Assembly (NCBI GenBank): GCA_964609245.1
Contig: CAZSSB010000004.1
Location: 1-64,000 of the forward strand
Direction: 5' to 3'
DNA from: JAFGCY01 sp964609245
GTDB taxonomy: Bacteria; 4484-113; JAFGCY01
DNA length: 64,000 nucleotides
Shown here: piece after piece, positions 8,838 through 16,278 of the stretch
How the letters are laid out: each line of letters starts with the position of its first letter
Numbering within the stretch: position 1 is the first letter of the stretch
The notes under the pieces: model-generated
Told to the model about the DNA's origin: nothing
Seen by the model: only the letters and a program-made list of their open reading frames with translations
Databases searched by the model: none
Made by a program: the position numbers and the translations under genes

Positions 8838-11800
8838 TCAGCCTTGCGACATACTGTGGCGTGGACGCTGAGCTTCAGCAATCGTACCCAGCTCCAGCAC
8901 CATTTGTTCTTCATCGCTGGCGCCCTGCTGGATGGCGGTCAGCAGCGCCCCGGCCGTGTCGAGGCTGGTCAGCACGGGGATGTTGTGCTCGACGGCCTCG
9001 CGGCGAATCTGCCGGGCTTCCAGCTCGGCCTTCTGGTTGTCGCTGACGGTGTTGATCACCAGCTGGAAGCGCCCGCTGAGTATCTCGTCCACGATGTGCG
9101 GACGTCCCTCCGAGAGCTTCCGGACCGGCTCGGCCTGAATGCCGTGGGATTCGAGGAACTGGGCCGTTCCCACCGTCGAATACACGCTGAACCCCAGTTT
9201 GGCGAAACCGGCAATCAGTTCCACCGAGTCCTGTTTGTCCGGGTCGGCGAGCGTCGCCAGCAACGCCAAGTCCTGACACTGCTGAAGGGAGGGCACACGG
9301 ATACCGGCCGCGGCCAGAGCCTTGCGCAGGGCCGCCGGATAGGTGGGCGCGATGCCCATTACCTCACCGGTCGACTTCATCTCCGGTCCAAGCTGCACAT
9401 CGAGATCAGTCAGCTTCTGGAAGCTGAACACCGGCGACTTGACTGCCACCAGCGGTCCACAGGGCTGCAGCCCGGCCGGCAGGCCGCAGGCAGCCAGCGA
9501 CTCACCCATAATGCTGCGGATGGCCAGTCTGATCATCGGTACGCCCGTGATCTTGCTGATAAACGGCACGGTGCGGCTGGCCCGCGGATTGACCTCGATG
9601 ACGTAGACCTCATCGTCCCGGTCAACGACGAACTGGATGTTGATCAGGCCCTGGGCGTGAATGGCGCGCGCGATGCGAGTCGCGTCATCCACGATCTTGT
9701 CGATAACCTGCTCGCTGAGCGTTTGGGGCGGGTAGACGGCCATCGAGTCGCCGCTGTGAATCCCGGCCCGCTCGATGTGCTCCATTACGCCTGGGATTAT
9801 CACGGTCTCGCCGTCGCTGACCACGTCAACCTCGACTTCCTTGCCGTGGAAGAACTTGTCGATCAGCAGCGGTTGCTCCATGAAGGCATGCTGGTTGTCC
9901 CGGATGTACGTGGCCATGTAATCGGCGTTGTAGACGACACGCATCGCTCGGCCGCCGAGCACGTAGCTGGGCCGCACAAGCACCGGATAGCCAATCCGCT
10001 CCGCGACGCCCAGCGCTTCGTCGTAGTCCGTGACAGTTCCGCCGGGGGGCCGCGGGATTTCGAGCCGCTCCATCAGGGCGTCGAAACGTTCGCGATCCTC
10101 CGTCTCGTCAATCGCGTCCTGCGTGATGCCGAGGATCCTGATGCCGGCGCGGTCCAGGGGTCCGGCCAGGTTGATCGCGGTCTGCCCGCCGAACTGACAG
10201 ACCGCGCCGATCGGTCGTTCGCGGTGAATGATCTCGCGGACGGATTCGAAGCTCAGCGGCTCGAAGTAGAGGCTGTCCGAAACATCGAAATCCGTGGACA
10301 CGGTTTCGGGGTTGTTGTTGACGATCACCGCCTCATAGCCCAGTTCCTGCAGCGCCAGCAGGGCGTGGACCGAGCAGTAGTCGAACTCGATGCCCTGTCC
10401 GATGCGGATCGGTCCGCTGCCCAGTACCAGAACCTTGCCCTTGCGGCGCGCGCTGTCATTGCGACGCCGGTCACTCATCGGCGGGTCGCTCTCCTCGGCA
10501 TAGGTGGAGTAGAAGTACGGCGACTGCGCGAAGAACTCCGCCGCGCAGGTGTCCACCGCCTTGTAGCAGGGGTCGGTGTGCAGCTGATGCCGCAGCATCG
10601 CGATCTGCGTGTCGTCGACGTCCAGGATACGGGCGGCCAGATCGTCGCTGATGCCGCAGCGCTTCAGTTCCGCCAGCAGGTTACCGTCGAGCACGCTGCC
10701 GGCCTTGCGCAGCTCCTGCTCCAGGGCGACGATCCGCTCGAACTTCTCAATGAAGTACTGAGTCATGCCCGTCAGTCGGTAGAGGTAGTCCGCTGAGTAG
10801 CCGCGGTAGATCGCCTCGAACAGCGCGAAGACGCGGCCGTCCGTCGGCTCGGCCAGGAAGCGATGCAGATCGCGGTCGCTGACGCCGCGCCAGCGGTTGG
10901 TGCGGAAGCTGCGCAGCGTCACCTCCAGGCTGGCGAGCGCCTTCAGGAACGCACCCTCAAAGGTGCGATCGATACTCATCACCTCCCCGGTGGCTTTCAT
11001 CTGCGTTCCCAGATGACGATCGGCTTCGCGGAACTTGTCGAAGGGCCACTTGGGTATCTTGAGCACTACGTAGTCGAGGGCGGGCTCGAAGCTGGCCATC
11101 GTCTGACCGGTCACCTGGTTGACGATTTCGTGCAGGCGCTTGCCCAGCGCGATTTTGGCCGCGACGCGCGCGATCGGATAGCCGGTCGCCTTGCTGGCCA
11201 GGGCGCTGGACCGGCTGACCCGCGGATTGACCTCGATGACGTAGAACTCCAGCTTGTTCGGGTTGAGGGCGAACTGCACGTTGCAGCCGCCTTCGATCCG
11301 CAGCCCGCGGATGATGGTCAATGCCGCGCTGCGCAGCAGCTGGTACTCCACGTCCGACAGCGTCAGGCTGGGCGCGACCACGATGCTGTCACCTGTGTGC
11401 ACGCCCATCGGATCGAGGTTCTCCATGTTGCAGACGGTGATGCAGTTGTCGTCGGCGTCGCGCATCACCTCGTACTCGACCTCCTTCCACCCGATCACGC
11501 ACTCCTCGATCAGGATTTGGTTGTTGAGGCTCTGCAGCAGCCCGGTGGTCACATAGTCGATGAACTCCTTCTGATTGAAGGCGATCCCGCCGCCCGTGCC
11601 GCCCAGGGTGTAGCCCGGCCTGATAATCAGCGGAAAACTCATCCGCTGCCCGATGTCCATCGCCTGCTCGAAGCTCTCGGCGATGTGGCTCTCCGGGATC
11701 GGCATGCCGAGCTCGAGCATCGTGGCTTTGAAGTGCTCGCGGTCCTCGGCGCGCCGGATGGTCTCGAAGCTGGTGCCCAGCAGCTGGACCCCATACTTCT

Positions 11801-12140
11801 GCGGCACACCGGCCTGCCACAGCTCCGTGGCGAGGTTGAGTCCTGTCTGTCCGCCCAGTGTCGGCAGGATGCCGTCCGGCCGCTCCGCCGCGATGATCGC
11901 CTCGAGATGTGTGACGTCCATCGGCTCGATGTAGACGCGATCAGCCGTTTCGCGATCCGTCATAATGGTCGCCGGGTTGGAGTTGACCAGCACCACCTCC
12001 ACACCCTCCTCGCGCAGGCTGCGACAGGCCTGGCTGCCCGCGTAGTCGAATTCCGCCGCCTGCCCGATCACGATCGGCCCGCTGCCGATGACCAGCACCT
12101 TGCGCACAGCTGGCTGTGTTGACTCTCGCGTGGCGTTCAT
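8838..12140 (-). CDS. carB: carbamoyl-phosphate synthase large subunit
   Basis: At 1100 residues this is the full two-fold-repeated synthetase. Each half has an ATP-grasp core: LVIGSGPIVIGQAAEFDYAG near residue 16 and LVLGSGPIRIGQGIEFDY near residue 567, with ProxGG phosphate loops. A C-terminal MGS-like allosteric domain contains GFAKLGFSVYSTVGTA. It makes carbamoyl phosphate for arginine and pyrimidine synthesis with ammonia from the small subunit. carA is not next to it and is not in this window, so the small subunit must be encoded elsewhere. It reads as a single-gene unit with its own promoter. Confidence 0.97.
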   Translation of the reverse strand: MNATRESTQPAVRKVLVIGSGPIVIGQAAEFDYAGSQACRSLREEGVEVVLVNSNPATIMTDRETADRVYIEPMDVTHLEAIIAAERPDGILPTLGGQTGLNLATELWQAGVPQKYGVQLLGTSFETIRRAEDREHFKATMLELGMPIPESHIAESFEQAMDIGQRMSFPLIIRPGYTLGGTGGGIAFNQKEFIDYVTTGLLQSLNNQILIEECVIGWKEVEYEVMRDADDNCITVCNMENLDPMGVHTGDSIVVAPSLTLSDVEYQLLRSAALTIIRGLRIEGGCNVQFALNPNKLEFYVIEVNPRVSRSSALASKATGYPIARVAAKIALGKRLHEIVNQVTGQTMASFEPALDYVVLKIPKWPFDKFREADRHLGTQMKATGEVMSIDRTFEGAFLKALASLEVTLRSFRTNRWRGVSDRDLHRFLAEPTDGRVFALFEAIYRGYSADYLYRLTGMTQYFIEKFERIVALEQELRKAGSVLDGNLLAELKRCGISDDLAARILDVDDTQIAMLRHQLHTDPCYKAVDTCAAEFFAQSPYFYSTYAEESDPPMSDRRRNDSARRKGKVLVLGSGPIRIGQGIEFDYCSVHALLALQELGYEAVIVNNNPETVSTDFDVSDSLYFEPLSFESVREIIHRERPIGAVCQFGGQTAINLAGPLDRAGIRILGITQDAIDETEDRERFDALMERLEIPRPPGGTVTDYDEALGVAERIGYPVLVRPSYVLGGRAMRVVYNADYMATYIRDNQHAFMEQPLLIDKFFHGKEVEVDVVSDGETVIIPGVMEHIERAGIHSGDSMAVYPPQTLSEQVIDKIVDDATRIARAIHAQGLINIQFVVDRDDEVYVIEVNPRASRTVPFISKITGVPMIRLAIRSIMGESLAACGLPAGLQPCGPLVAVKSPVFSFQKLTDLDVQLGPEMKSTGEVMGIAPTYPAALRKALAAAGIRVPSLQQCQDLALLATLADPDKQDSVELIAGFAKLGFSVYSTVGTAQFLESHGIQAEPVRKLSEGRPHIVDEILSGRFQLVINTVSDNQKAELEARQIRREAVEHNIPVLTSLDTAGALLTAIQQGASDEEQMVLELGTIAEAQRPRHSMSQG

Positions 12141-12186
12141 TGTGGCTCCGTGGGCGTACTTTCCCGCACTGGGTCGCTGCCACGGT

Positions 12187-12192
12187 ATTCTA
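12187..12192 (-). promoter_or_regulatory. -10 element of carB
   Basis: TAGAAT on the minus strand, with a weak TGGCGC 17 nt upstream. The predicted leader is about 40 nt, with GGAG shortly before the ATG. Confidence 0.35.
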
Positions 12193-12249
12193 CTGCGATC
12201 CGCCGCGCAGCGCCACAGGCAGCGGGGGCAATCGAACCGAACCTGGGGC

Positions 12250-12558
12250 TTAGGAACGGTCCTCCTGGTGCCGGCCCATCAGTTGCTTGAGCTTGGCCTT
12301 CAGCTCGCTGCGCCTTGCTTCATCGTAGCCGGGGCCGGTACGCAGGCTCTTGAGGTAGATCTCGAAGCCGTCCTTGGGGATTCGCCAGGTCGGCCTGCGA
12401 CCCGATCCCAGGCGGATCGCCGGCATCTTGCCGTCGCGCAGCAGGTCGTAAACCATATCCAGCGACAGATTGAGTATGGTGGCCACTTCCTTGGGCGTAT
12501 AGAACCCGCAGCCAACATCGATCGGTGAATCCATGGACTCGTCCGTATCCTTCACCAC
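12250..12558 (-). CDS. small HTH_17/BldC-like DNA-binding protein
   Basis: About 102 residues. FYTPKEVATILNLSLDMVYD (about 19-38) is a MerR-type/excisionase winged helix-turn-helix, followed by a wing with KMPAIRLGSGRRPTWRIP. A basic-acidic helix closes the protein. Such proteins act as transcription regulators (BldC, AlpA) or recombination directionality factors; no integrase is nearby, so a regulator is more likely. The start is GTG at 12558 or ATG at 12534; both keep the domain. It is transcribed away from the orphan gene at 12743, sharing a 184-nt intergenic region with it, and may control that gene. Confidence 0.8.
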   Translation of the reverse strand: MVKDTDESMDSPIDVGCGFYTPKEVATILNLSLDMVYDLLRDGKMPAIRLGSGRRPTWRIPKDGFEIYLKSLRTGPGYDEARRSELKAKLKQLMGRHQEDRS

Positions 12559-12575
12559 CCTGGGTAGGTTAGCAG

Positions 12576-12581
12576 ATTATA
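12576..12581 (-). promoter_or_regulatory. -10 element of the HTH_17 gene
   Basis: A perfect TATAAT on the minus strand, 17 nt before the GTG at 12558. The -35 is poor: TTGGTA lies 19 nt upstream. Confidence 0.45.
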
Positions 12582-12660
12582 CGCCGTCTGCCAATGATAA
12601 TACCAAAAACAACACCAGCATCATCCATCCTGCTACACCCATGTAAGGCGGTTTAAGCCA

Positions 12661-12670
12661 AGGTTAACCT
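12661..12670. repeat. palindrome AGGTTAACCT, candidate operator
   Basis: A perfect 10-bp palindrome between the two divergent promoters. The half-site GGTTA recurs at 12567-12571 and 12710-12714, the latter abutting the -10 of the orphan gene. It could be the site of the neighbouring HTH protein; this is inference. Confidence 0.3.
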
Positions 12671-12689
12671 ATGCGAGCCCAACCCAGCC

Positions 12690-12718
12690 TTGACTAGCCC
12701 TATTAAGCCGGTTATAAT
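12690..12718 (+). promoter_or_regulatory. near-consensus sigma-70 promoter of the orphan gene
   Basis: TTGACT (12690-12695), 17-nt spacer, TATAAT (12713-12718). This is the best-matching housekeeping promoter in the window. The GAGAGGGG ribosome site lies 8 nt before the GTG at 12743, so the leader is about 18 nt. Confidence 0.7.
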
Positions 12719-12742
12719 CATCACGCGAGAGGGGCAATAATA

Positions 12743-13882
12743 GTGGGGTTGGCTGATTTCGCACTTGCGCCGGGCACCCTTCAGGGGAGCATCGGCACGC
12801 ATGAGGATCATCTTCCGGAGCTGATCAGAGCCCGTTCGGCGCGCACCAGCCTGATCACCGAGGCACTGGCCGTGCTCGGCAGGCTGCAGGATGTGCTATC
12901 GGAGGGCACTCCAGAGGGCTGCTCGATTGGAACGGTGATGGGTACTGATTCGGCGAGCAGTCCCCTGTCGCTCACTGATGAGGAATACTGGCTGAGCAAT
13001 GAGGGGCTGAGCTGCGAACGTCAGTTTCACAGCAAGTTGTGCTACCTCGTCAGGATGCTCGCCGCGGCCTATCACCAGAGTGACATCGACGGCATGTGCG
13101 ATGCCGTGCGGCGTCTGCTGTGGGTCGACGAGCGGATTGCGGAAGAGCCGTTCCAGTCGATCTACGTTACAGGTCTAGTACTGGGGCTACTGAGTGTTGC
13201 CCGCGCCTGTAGCGACCACTACATGATCGCGGACGGATACGCGATGGCTGAGAACTGCGCGCTCCTGCTTGAGGCAAAGCGCGATCGTCGTGCCGCTCTA
13301 GGGTTGTCTCCGCGTCCCGATTCGGAGTGCTGGTACACCCTCTACGGCCTGGTTGCGGAACTCAAGTGGAAGGGAACAGAGAGCGATCGTGCGCGGACTC
13401 TTGCCCCTGAACAGATAATCGGGGAATTCCAGACGGTTGAGAAGCGCTGCCTGGACTACTTGGCAGCGAATCCCAGCGCTGACCCTTCAAGGAACAACCG
13501 CGTCAAGCGGAACCTGGCATGGAACAGGCTACAGCTGATCAAGATGGCGTTCCGCTGGTTGCCAGGAGAGGTGAAGGGGTTAATCTCCCGCTTCAATGAG
13601 ATCCACGACACAGGCTTGTCGCCGGAGGTGGGGCACTTCCAGCGACCCCAGCCAGGGCATCGCGATGATCCGTGGTATTGGGACCTGGAGCTGTTCAAAT
13701 GGTGCGTGCACGGCCCGGCTTCGGTAGACGAAGCCTTGCTTTGCCATCAATGGCGCCTGGACGCAATGCGCTCCCGACGCAATCCCGATGGCAGCCTCGC
13801 TGCCTACGAGCGATCCACGGTGCGCGAGGTTGAATCGCTGATGAATCTGAACACAATCTCGGAGGTGTACGCAGACAGCTAG
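12743..13882 (+). CDS. orphan helical protein of unknown function
   Basis: A 379-residue protein that I do not recognise. It has no signal peptide and no membrane segment. Predicted structure is mostly helical, with Trp-rich patches (DDPWYWDLELFKWCVHG) and about ten cysteines without a clear metal motif. Size and helicity would fit a repeat or scaffold protein, but no TPR signature is visible. It starts at GTG 12743 behind GAGAGGGG and a near-consensus promoter, and ends before a strong terminator, so it is transcribed alone. It is divergent from an HTH_17 regulator and faces a 25-codon small ORF on the opposite strand. The isolated transcription unit and lack of recognisable family suggest a lineage-specific accessory gene. 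Confidence 0.75.
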   Translation: MGLADFALAPGTLQGSIGTHEDHLPELIRARSARTSLITEALAVLGRLQDVLSEGTPEGCSIGTVMGTDSASSPLSLTDEEYWLSNEGLSCERQFHSKLCYLVRMLAAAYHQSDIDGMCDAVRRLLWVDERIAEEPFQSIYVTGLVLGLLSVARACSDHYMIADGYAMAENCALLLEAKRDRRAALGLSPRPDSECWYTLYGLVAELKWKGTESDRARTLAPEQIIGEFQTVEKRCLDYLAANPSADPSRNNRVKRNLAWNRLQLIKMAFRWLPGEVKGLISRFNEIHDTGLSPEVGHFQRPQPGHRDDPWYWDLELFKWCVHGPASVDEALLCHQWRLDAMRSRRNPDGSLAAYERSTVREVESLMNLNTISEVYADS

Positions 13883-13915
13883 GACATTGTGAATCAGACT
13901 AGGTGGATTGTGAGG

Positions 13916-13993
13916 CTACATGTTGTCGTCGACGATGGGATCCTCAAGAACCATCGCGAGCGCTTCCAACAGAGCCTCAAGAACCTCTAGCAT
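13916..13993 (-). CDS. 25-codon small ORF, acidic amphipathic peptide
   Basis: On the minus strand ATG at 13993 to TAG at 13916. The peptide begins MLEVLEALLEALAMVLEDP and ends with an acidic stretch. The first 17 residues form a Leu/Glu/Ala amphipathic helix with a repeated VLE-(A/D) unit. AGGAG lies 7 nt before the ATG, and a TTGCAC-17-TAAACT promoter lies upstream at 14074-14102. There is no signal peptide and no homologue that I recognise. It runs towards the orphan gene on the opposite strand and stops 34 nt beyond that gene's end. It could be a real microprotein or peptide signal, or a chance ORF. Confidence 0.4.
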   Translation of the reverse strand: MLEVLEALLEALAMVLEDPIVDDNM

Positions 13994-14010
13994 ATTCCAT
14001 CTCCTGATGG

Positions 14011-14061
14011 CTCGCGAGCCCCGGACCGCCAAATCCGGCTCGCGGGCCGTTTTTTCTGTTT
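14011..14061 (+). terminator. strong intrinsic terminator after the orphan gene
   Basis: A GC-rich stem (ggctcgcgagcc plus gga paired with tccggctcgcgggcc, one 2-nt bulge, loop ccgccaaa) is followed by TTTTTT and a second T run. In the minus direction the same hairpin sits just upstream of the small ORF's ribosome site. Confidence 0.85.
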
Positions 14062-14073
14062 TCCCGCGCTTCT

Positions 14074-14102
14074 AGTTTAGCTCAAATTCGCGCAGCGTGC
14101 AA
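14074..14102 (-). promoter_or_regulatory. candidate promoter for the small ORF
   Basis: On the minus strand TTGCAC (14097-14102), 17-nt spacer, TAAACT (14074-14079). The -10 is identical to that of the ribosomal operon promoter at 40366. The transcript would begin near 14067 and pass through the palindrome before reaching AGGAG. Confidence 0.45.
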
Positions 14103-14157
14103 CGTATCAACAAACTGCCAACAGCGCCGCCGACAGTGCCCTGCCCTCGGCAACGCC

Positions 14158-14163
14158 TATAAT
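14158..14163 (+). promoter_or_regulatory. -10 element of the enoyl-CoA hydratase gene
   Basis: A perfect TATAAT with 20 nt to the ATG, leaving room for the GGGAGGG ribosome site. The -35 is weak. Confidence 0.5.
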
Positions 14164-14183
14164 TCTCGCAGCGGGAGGGTCTG

Positions 14184-14978
14184 ATGACTAGCTACGAGTG
14201 TCTGGATGTTGGCCGCGAGGATGGCGTGGTGAGGGTCTGGCTGGATCGACCTGACGTTCGCAACGCATTCAACCCCGTTCTGATCGAGGAGCTGCGGGTC
14301 GCGATGGAGAGCGTGGGCAGCGATGATGCTGTTCGCGCGGTCGTGCTGGGGGGACGGGGGAAGGTGTTCTGCGCCGGCGCCGATCTGGGGTGGATGCGCG
14401 ACATGGCGGGCTACACGCGCGACGAAAACGAAGCCGACGCCCGCCGGCTCGCGGAGATGCTTGAGGCCCTGGACTCATGTCCGGTGCCCGTCGTGGGACG
14501 AGTCCAGCGCGCGGCATACGGGGGAGCCGTCGGCCTGCTCGCGTGCTGTGACAGCGTGGTATGCACCGATGATTGCACGTTCGCCCTGAGCGAGGTTCGC
14601 CTGGGGATCAGTCCGGCTACGATCGCCCCGTATGTGATCGCCAAGATCGGTGGCACCGGGGCCCGTGATCTCTTCCTGAGCGGCGAGCCGTTCGACGCCG
14701 CGCGGGCCTTGCGCCTGGGTCTGGTTCACCAGGTCGTCCCGGCGACGGAGCTGGATGACGCGGTCGACCGAAAGCTGGCGCGGCTCCGCAAGGCTGGTCC
14801 TCAAGCCGCTCGCGAGACCAAGGCACTGGTCAGATCTATGACGGCGCTCGCTGACGAAGCCAGGCGCGAACAGACCGCCGCGCTGATCGCCCGACTCCGG
14901 GTCTCCAGTGAAGGACAGGAGGGCCTGGGCGCGTTTCTGGAGAAGCGCCAGCCTGGCTGGGCTCCTCCAGAATCGTAG
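14184..14978 (+). CDS. enoyl-CoA hydratase family, methylglutaconyl-CoA hydratase-like
   Basis: A 264-residue crotonase-fold enzyme. FCAGADLGWMRDMA (about 62-75) provides the first oxyanion-hole strand and the methylglutaconyl-type GWM signature. AAYGGAVGLLACCD (about 112-125) provides the second. ALSEVRLGISPA carries the conserved catalytic Glu. The second acidic residue of crotonases (GGGxE) is Leu here, as in LiuC-type enzymes. LiuC converts methylglutaconyl-CoA to HMG-CoA in leucine breakdown. No other leucine-degradation gene is nearby, although a branched-chain aminotransferase lies 1.3 kb away on the other strand, so the substrate remains an inference. Confidence 0.88.
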   Translation: MTSYECLDVGREDGVVRVWLDRPDVRNAFNPVLIEELRVAMESVGSDDAVRAVVLGGRGKVFCAGADLGWMRDMAGYTRDENEADARRLAEMLEALDSCPVPVVGRVQRAAYGGAVGLLACCDSVVCTDDCTFALSEVRLGISPATIAPYVIAKIGGTGARDLFLSGEPFDAARALRLGLVHQVVPATELDDAVDRKLARLRKAGPQAARETKALVRSMTALADEARREQTAALIARLRVSSEGQEGLGAFLEKRQPGWAPPES

Positions 14979-14998
14979 ATCGCCCGCGCGCGCTTCGC

Positions 14999-15877
14999 CT
15001 ACAGACTGCTGCCCCCGCCCTGGTCGTGCCACTCCTCGCTGAACTTGAAGTCCACGTAATAGTGCACGTACTCGGGCAGCAGGTATTTGACGCACTCCTG
15101 CGTGTAATACGGGTGATAAACGCGCATCACGTAGTCGGTCGGGTCGTCCGACTCCTCGCAGCACACGTCCTTCAGGGCGCTGCTGCCCATCGGATTGGGG
15201 ACGATGACTTCCATGTAGTAGGTACCGTCATCCTCGGTGACGGTGGCCTCCAGGAACTCACCCTCGTGGAAGTACTGGACGAAGGCGTTGGGCAGAGCGA
15301 CGTTCGTGTGCGACTTCACCACGCCCTGGAACGTTTTCAGAATGCCGATCTCCGGCGGCTCGACCAGCTGGTACTTGAAGATCAGCTTGAACCGCTGCGG
15401 GATGGTGGCCGGCCCGGCCTCCCCCTCGCTGCTGACAAACACCGCGCTGATCCAGTAGCGCTCATTGGGGCTCAGCTGACCGCCCTTGAAGGTGCGGATC
15501 TCGATGATCTGCGGCGAGCTCACGTAGTCGACCTCGGCGACATCCACGTCGTCCGGCAGCACCGCGGGGATCGGATCCAGGTAGCCCTTCGCTTCGAGCA
15601 CCGTCAGTGGATCATCCTCGTTCGGGTCGTGCTTGAGGCAGTACCGGATAGTACTGACGTCCAGATTGTCCGGGTTGGGGTTCGTCACCACGACCCTGAC
15701 CCACAGATCATCCCCCGTCTGGGACACCGCACTGACGGTGCTGCTCTTGGTGACCTCACCGTCCAGCTCCGGGGCCTCGGTCGGGGGTCCGGCCAGATTG
15801 ATCGTGCCTCCCCCGCACGCCGCAAACACCATAAGCGCCGCAAGCACCGCTGCTCCGAGCGCACAAAACCTGATCAT
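14999..15877 (-). CDS. lipoprotein with carboxypeptidase-regulatory-like domain
   Basis: A 292-residue exported lipoprotein. The signal peptide ends at FAAC (Cys at about residue 21), followed by a GGG spacer. Residues about 45-185 are beta-rich and unclassified. Residues about 195-250 (LKTFQGVVKSHTNVALPNAF and following 'TVTEDDGTYYMEV') look like a CarboxypepD_reg/Ig-like fold. A CCEESDD pair and other cysteines follow. I chose the ATG at 15877 because GGGAGG lies 6 nt upstream and the longer version at 15910 spoils the signal peptide. It is a single gene, converging on the hydratase gene with a 20-nt gap. Function unknown. Confidence 0.8.
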   Translation of the reverse strand: MIRFCALGAAVLAALMVFAACGGGTINLAGPPTEAPELDGEVTKSSTVSAVSQTGDDLWVRVVVTNPNPDNLDVSTIRYCLKHDPNEDDPLTVLEAKGYLDPIPAVLPDDVDVAEVDYVSSPQIIEIRTFKGGQLSPNERYWISAVFVSSEGEAGPATIPQRFKLIFKYQLVEPPEIGILKTFQGVVKSHTNVALPNAFVQYFHEGEFLEATVTEDDGTYYMEVIVPNPMGSSALKDVCCEESDDPTDYVMRVYHPYYTQECVKYLLPEYVHYYVDFKFSEEWHDQGGGSSL

Positions 15878-16089
15878 CTCCAACCTCCCTGCTGCTGGTT
15901 TGGATTGCATGAATATGGTGGGCAGGCCACCAACCTGCCTCTCATCCTCGAATTATCCGCCCCGCAGGTCACAAAGGGATGTGAGGGAGGTTACACATGG
16001 ATCAAATCCCGGTTATGCAGCCCGGCCGACCAGGTCCGGAGCGCCACAAGGACCGGCTTTGACCGGCCTGCTGCCCCGGGGCACGGTGA

Positions 16090-16166
16090 TGGTGGGCGCG
16101 GAGGGACTCGAACCCCCGGCCTTCTGGGTGTAAACCAGATGCTCTAGCCAGCTGAGCTACACGCCC
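16090..16166 (-). tRNA. tRNA-Val (anticodon TAC)
   Basis: On the minus strand the 77 bases, including an encoded CCA, fold as a cloverleaf. The acceptor arm pairs GGGCGTG with CGCGCCC, the D arm contains AGCTCAGCTGG, the anticodon stem is TCTGG/CCAGA around TTTACAC, and the T loop is GGTTCGAGTCC. The anticodon TAC reads GUA and other valine codons. It lies 112 nt downstream of ilvE with its own -10 at 16246-16251. Confidence 0.97.
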
Positions 16167-16245
16167 GGATGCATGTGGGCAGGTCTGCCGGCGGTCAATG
16201 GCTGCCTGGAAACCCGCAGCGCCGCCGTGCGACCGGCCCGGCTGG

Positions 16246-16251
16246 ATTATA
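16246..16251 (-). promoter_or_regulatory. -10 element of tRNA-Val, inside an inverted repeat
   Basis: TGGTATAAT on the minus strand is an extended consensus -10. It sits as the loop of a perfect GCTGG/CCAGC inverted repeat (16241-16256). The tRNA 5' end is about 80 nt downstream. Confidence 0.55.
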
Positions 16252-16278
16252 CCAGCGCGGTATGAACGCAATCGCAAC

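Noticed and set aside
8733..12122. Two long plus-strand frames opposite carB
   Set aside because: Antisense to a fully conserved gene; sequences are low-complexity His/Arg/Asp-rich shadows.
12250..12558. Excisionase of a mobile element
   Set aside because: The HTH_17 fold would allow it, but there is no integrase, attachment repeat or other mobile gene nearby.
13920..14073. Plus-strand frame starting at ATG 13920
   Set aside because: It reads through the intrinsic terminator and has no ribosome site; the minus-strand 25-codon ORF is better supported.
16040..16089. Terminator after tRNA-Val
   Set aside because: A CCGG-rich hairpin (about 16051-16071) is present, but no T tract follows in the transcript direction.
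15026..16147. Plus-strand frame running through the lipoprotein gene and tRNA-Val
   Set aside because: It crosses a tRNA gene and is antisense to a gene with a clear lipoprotein signal.
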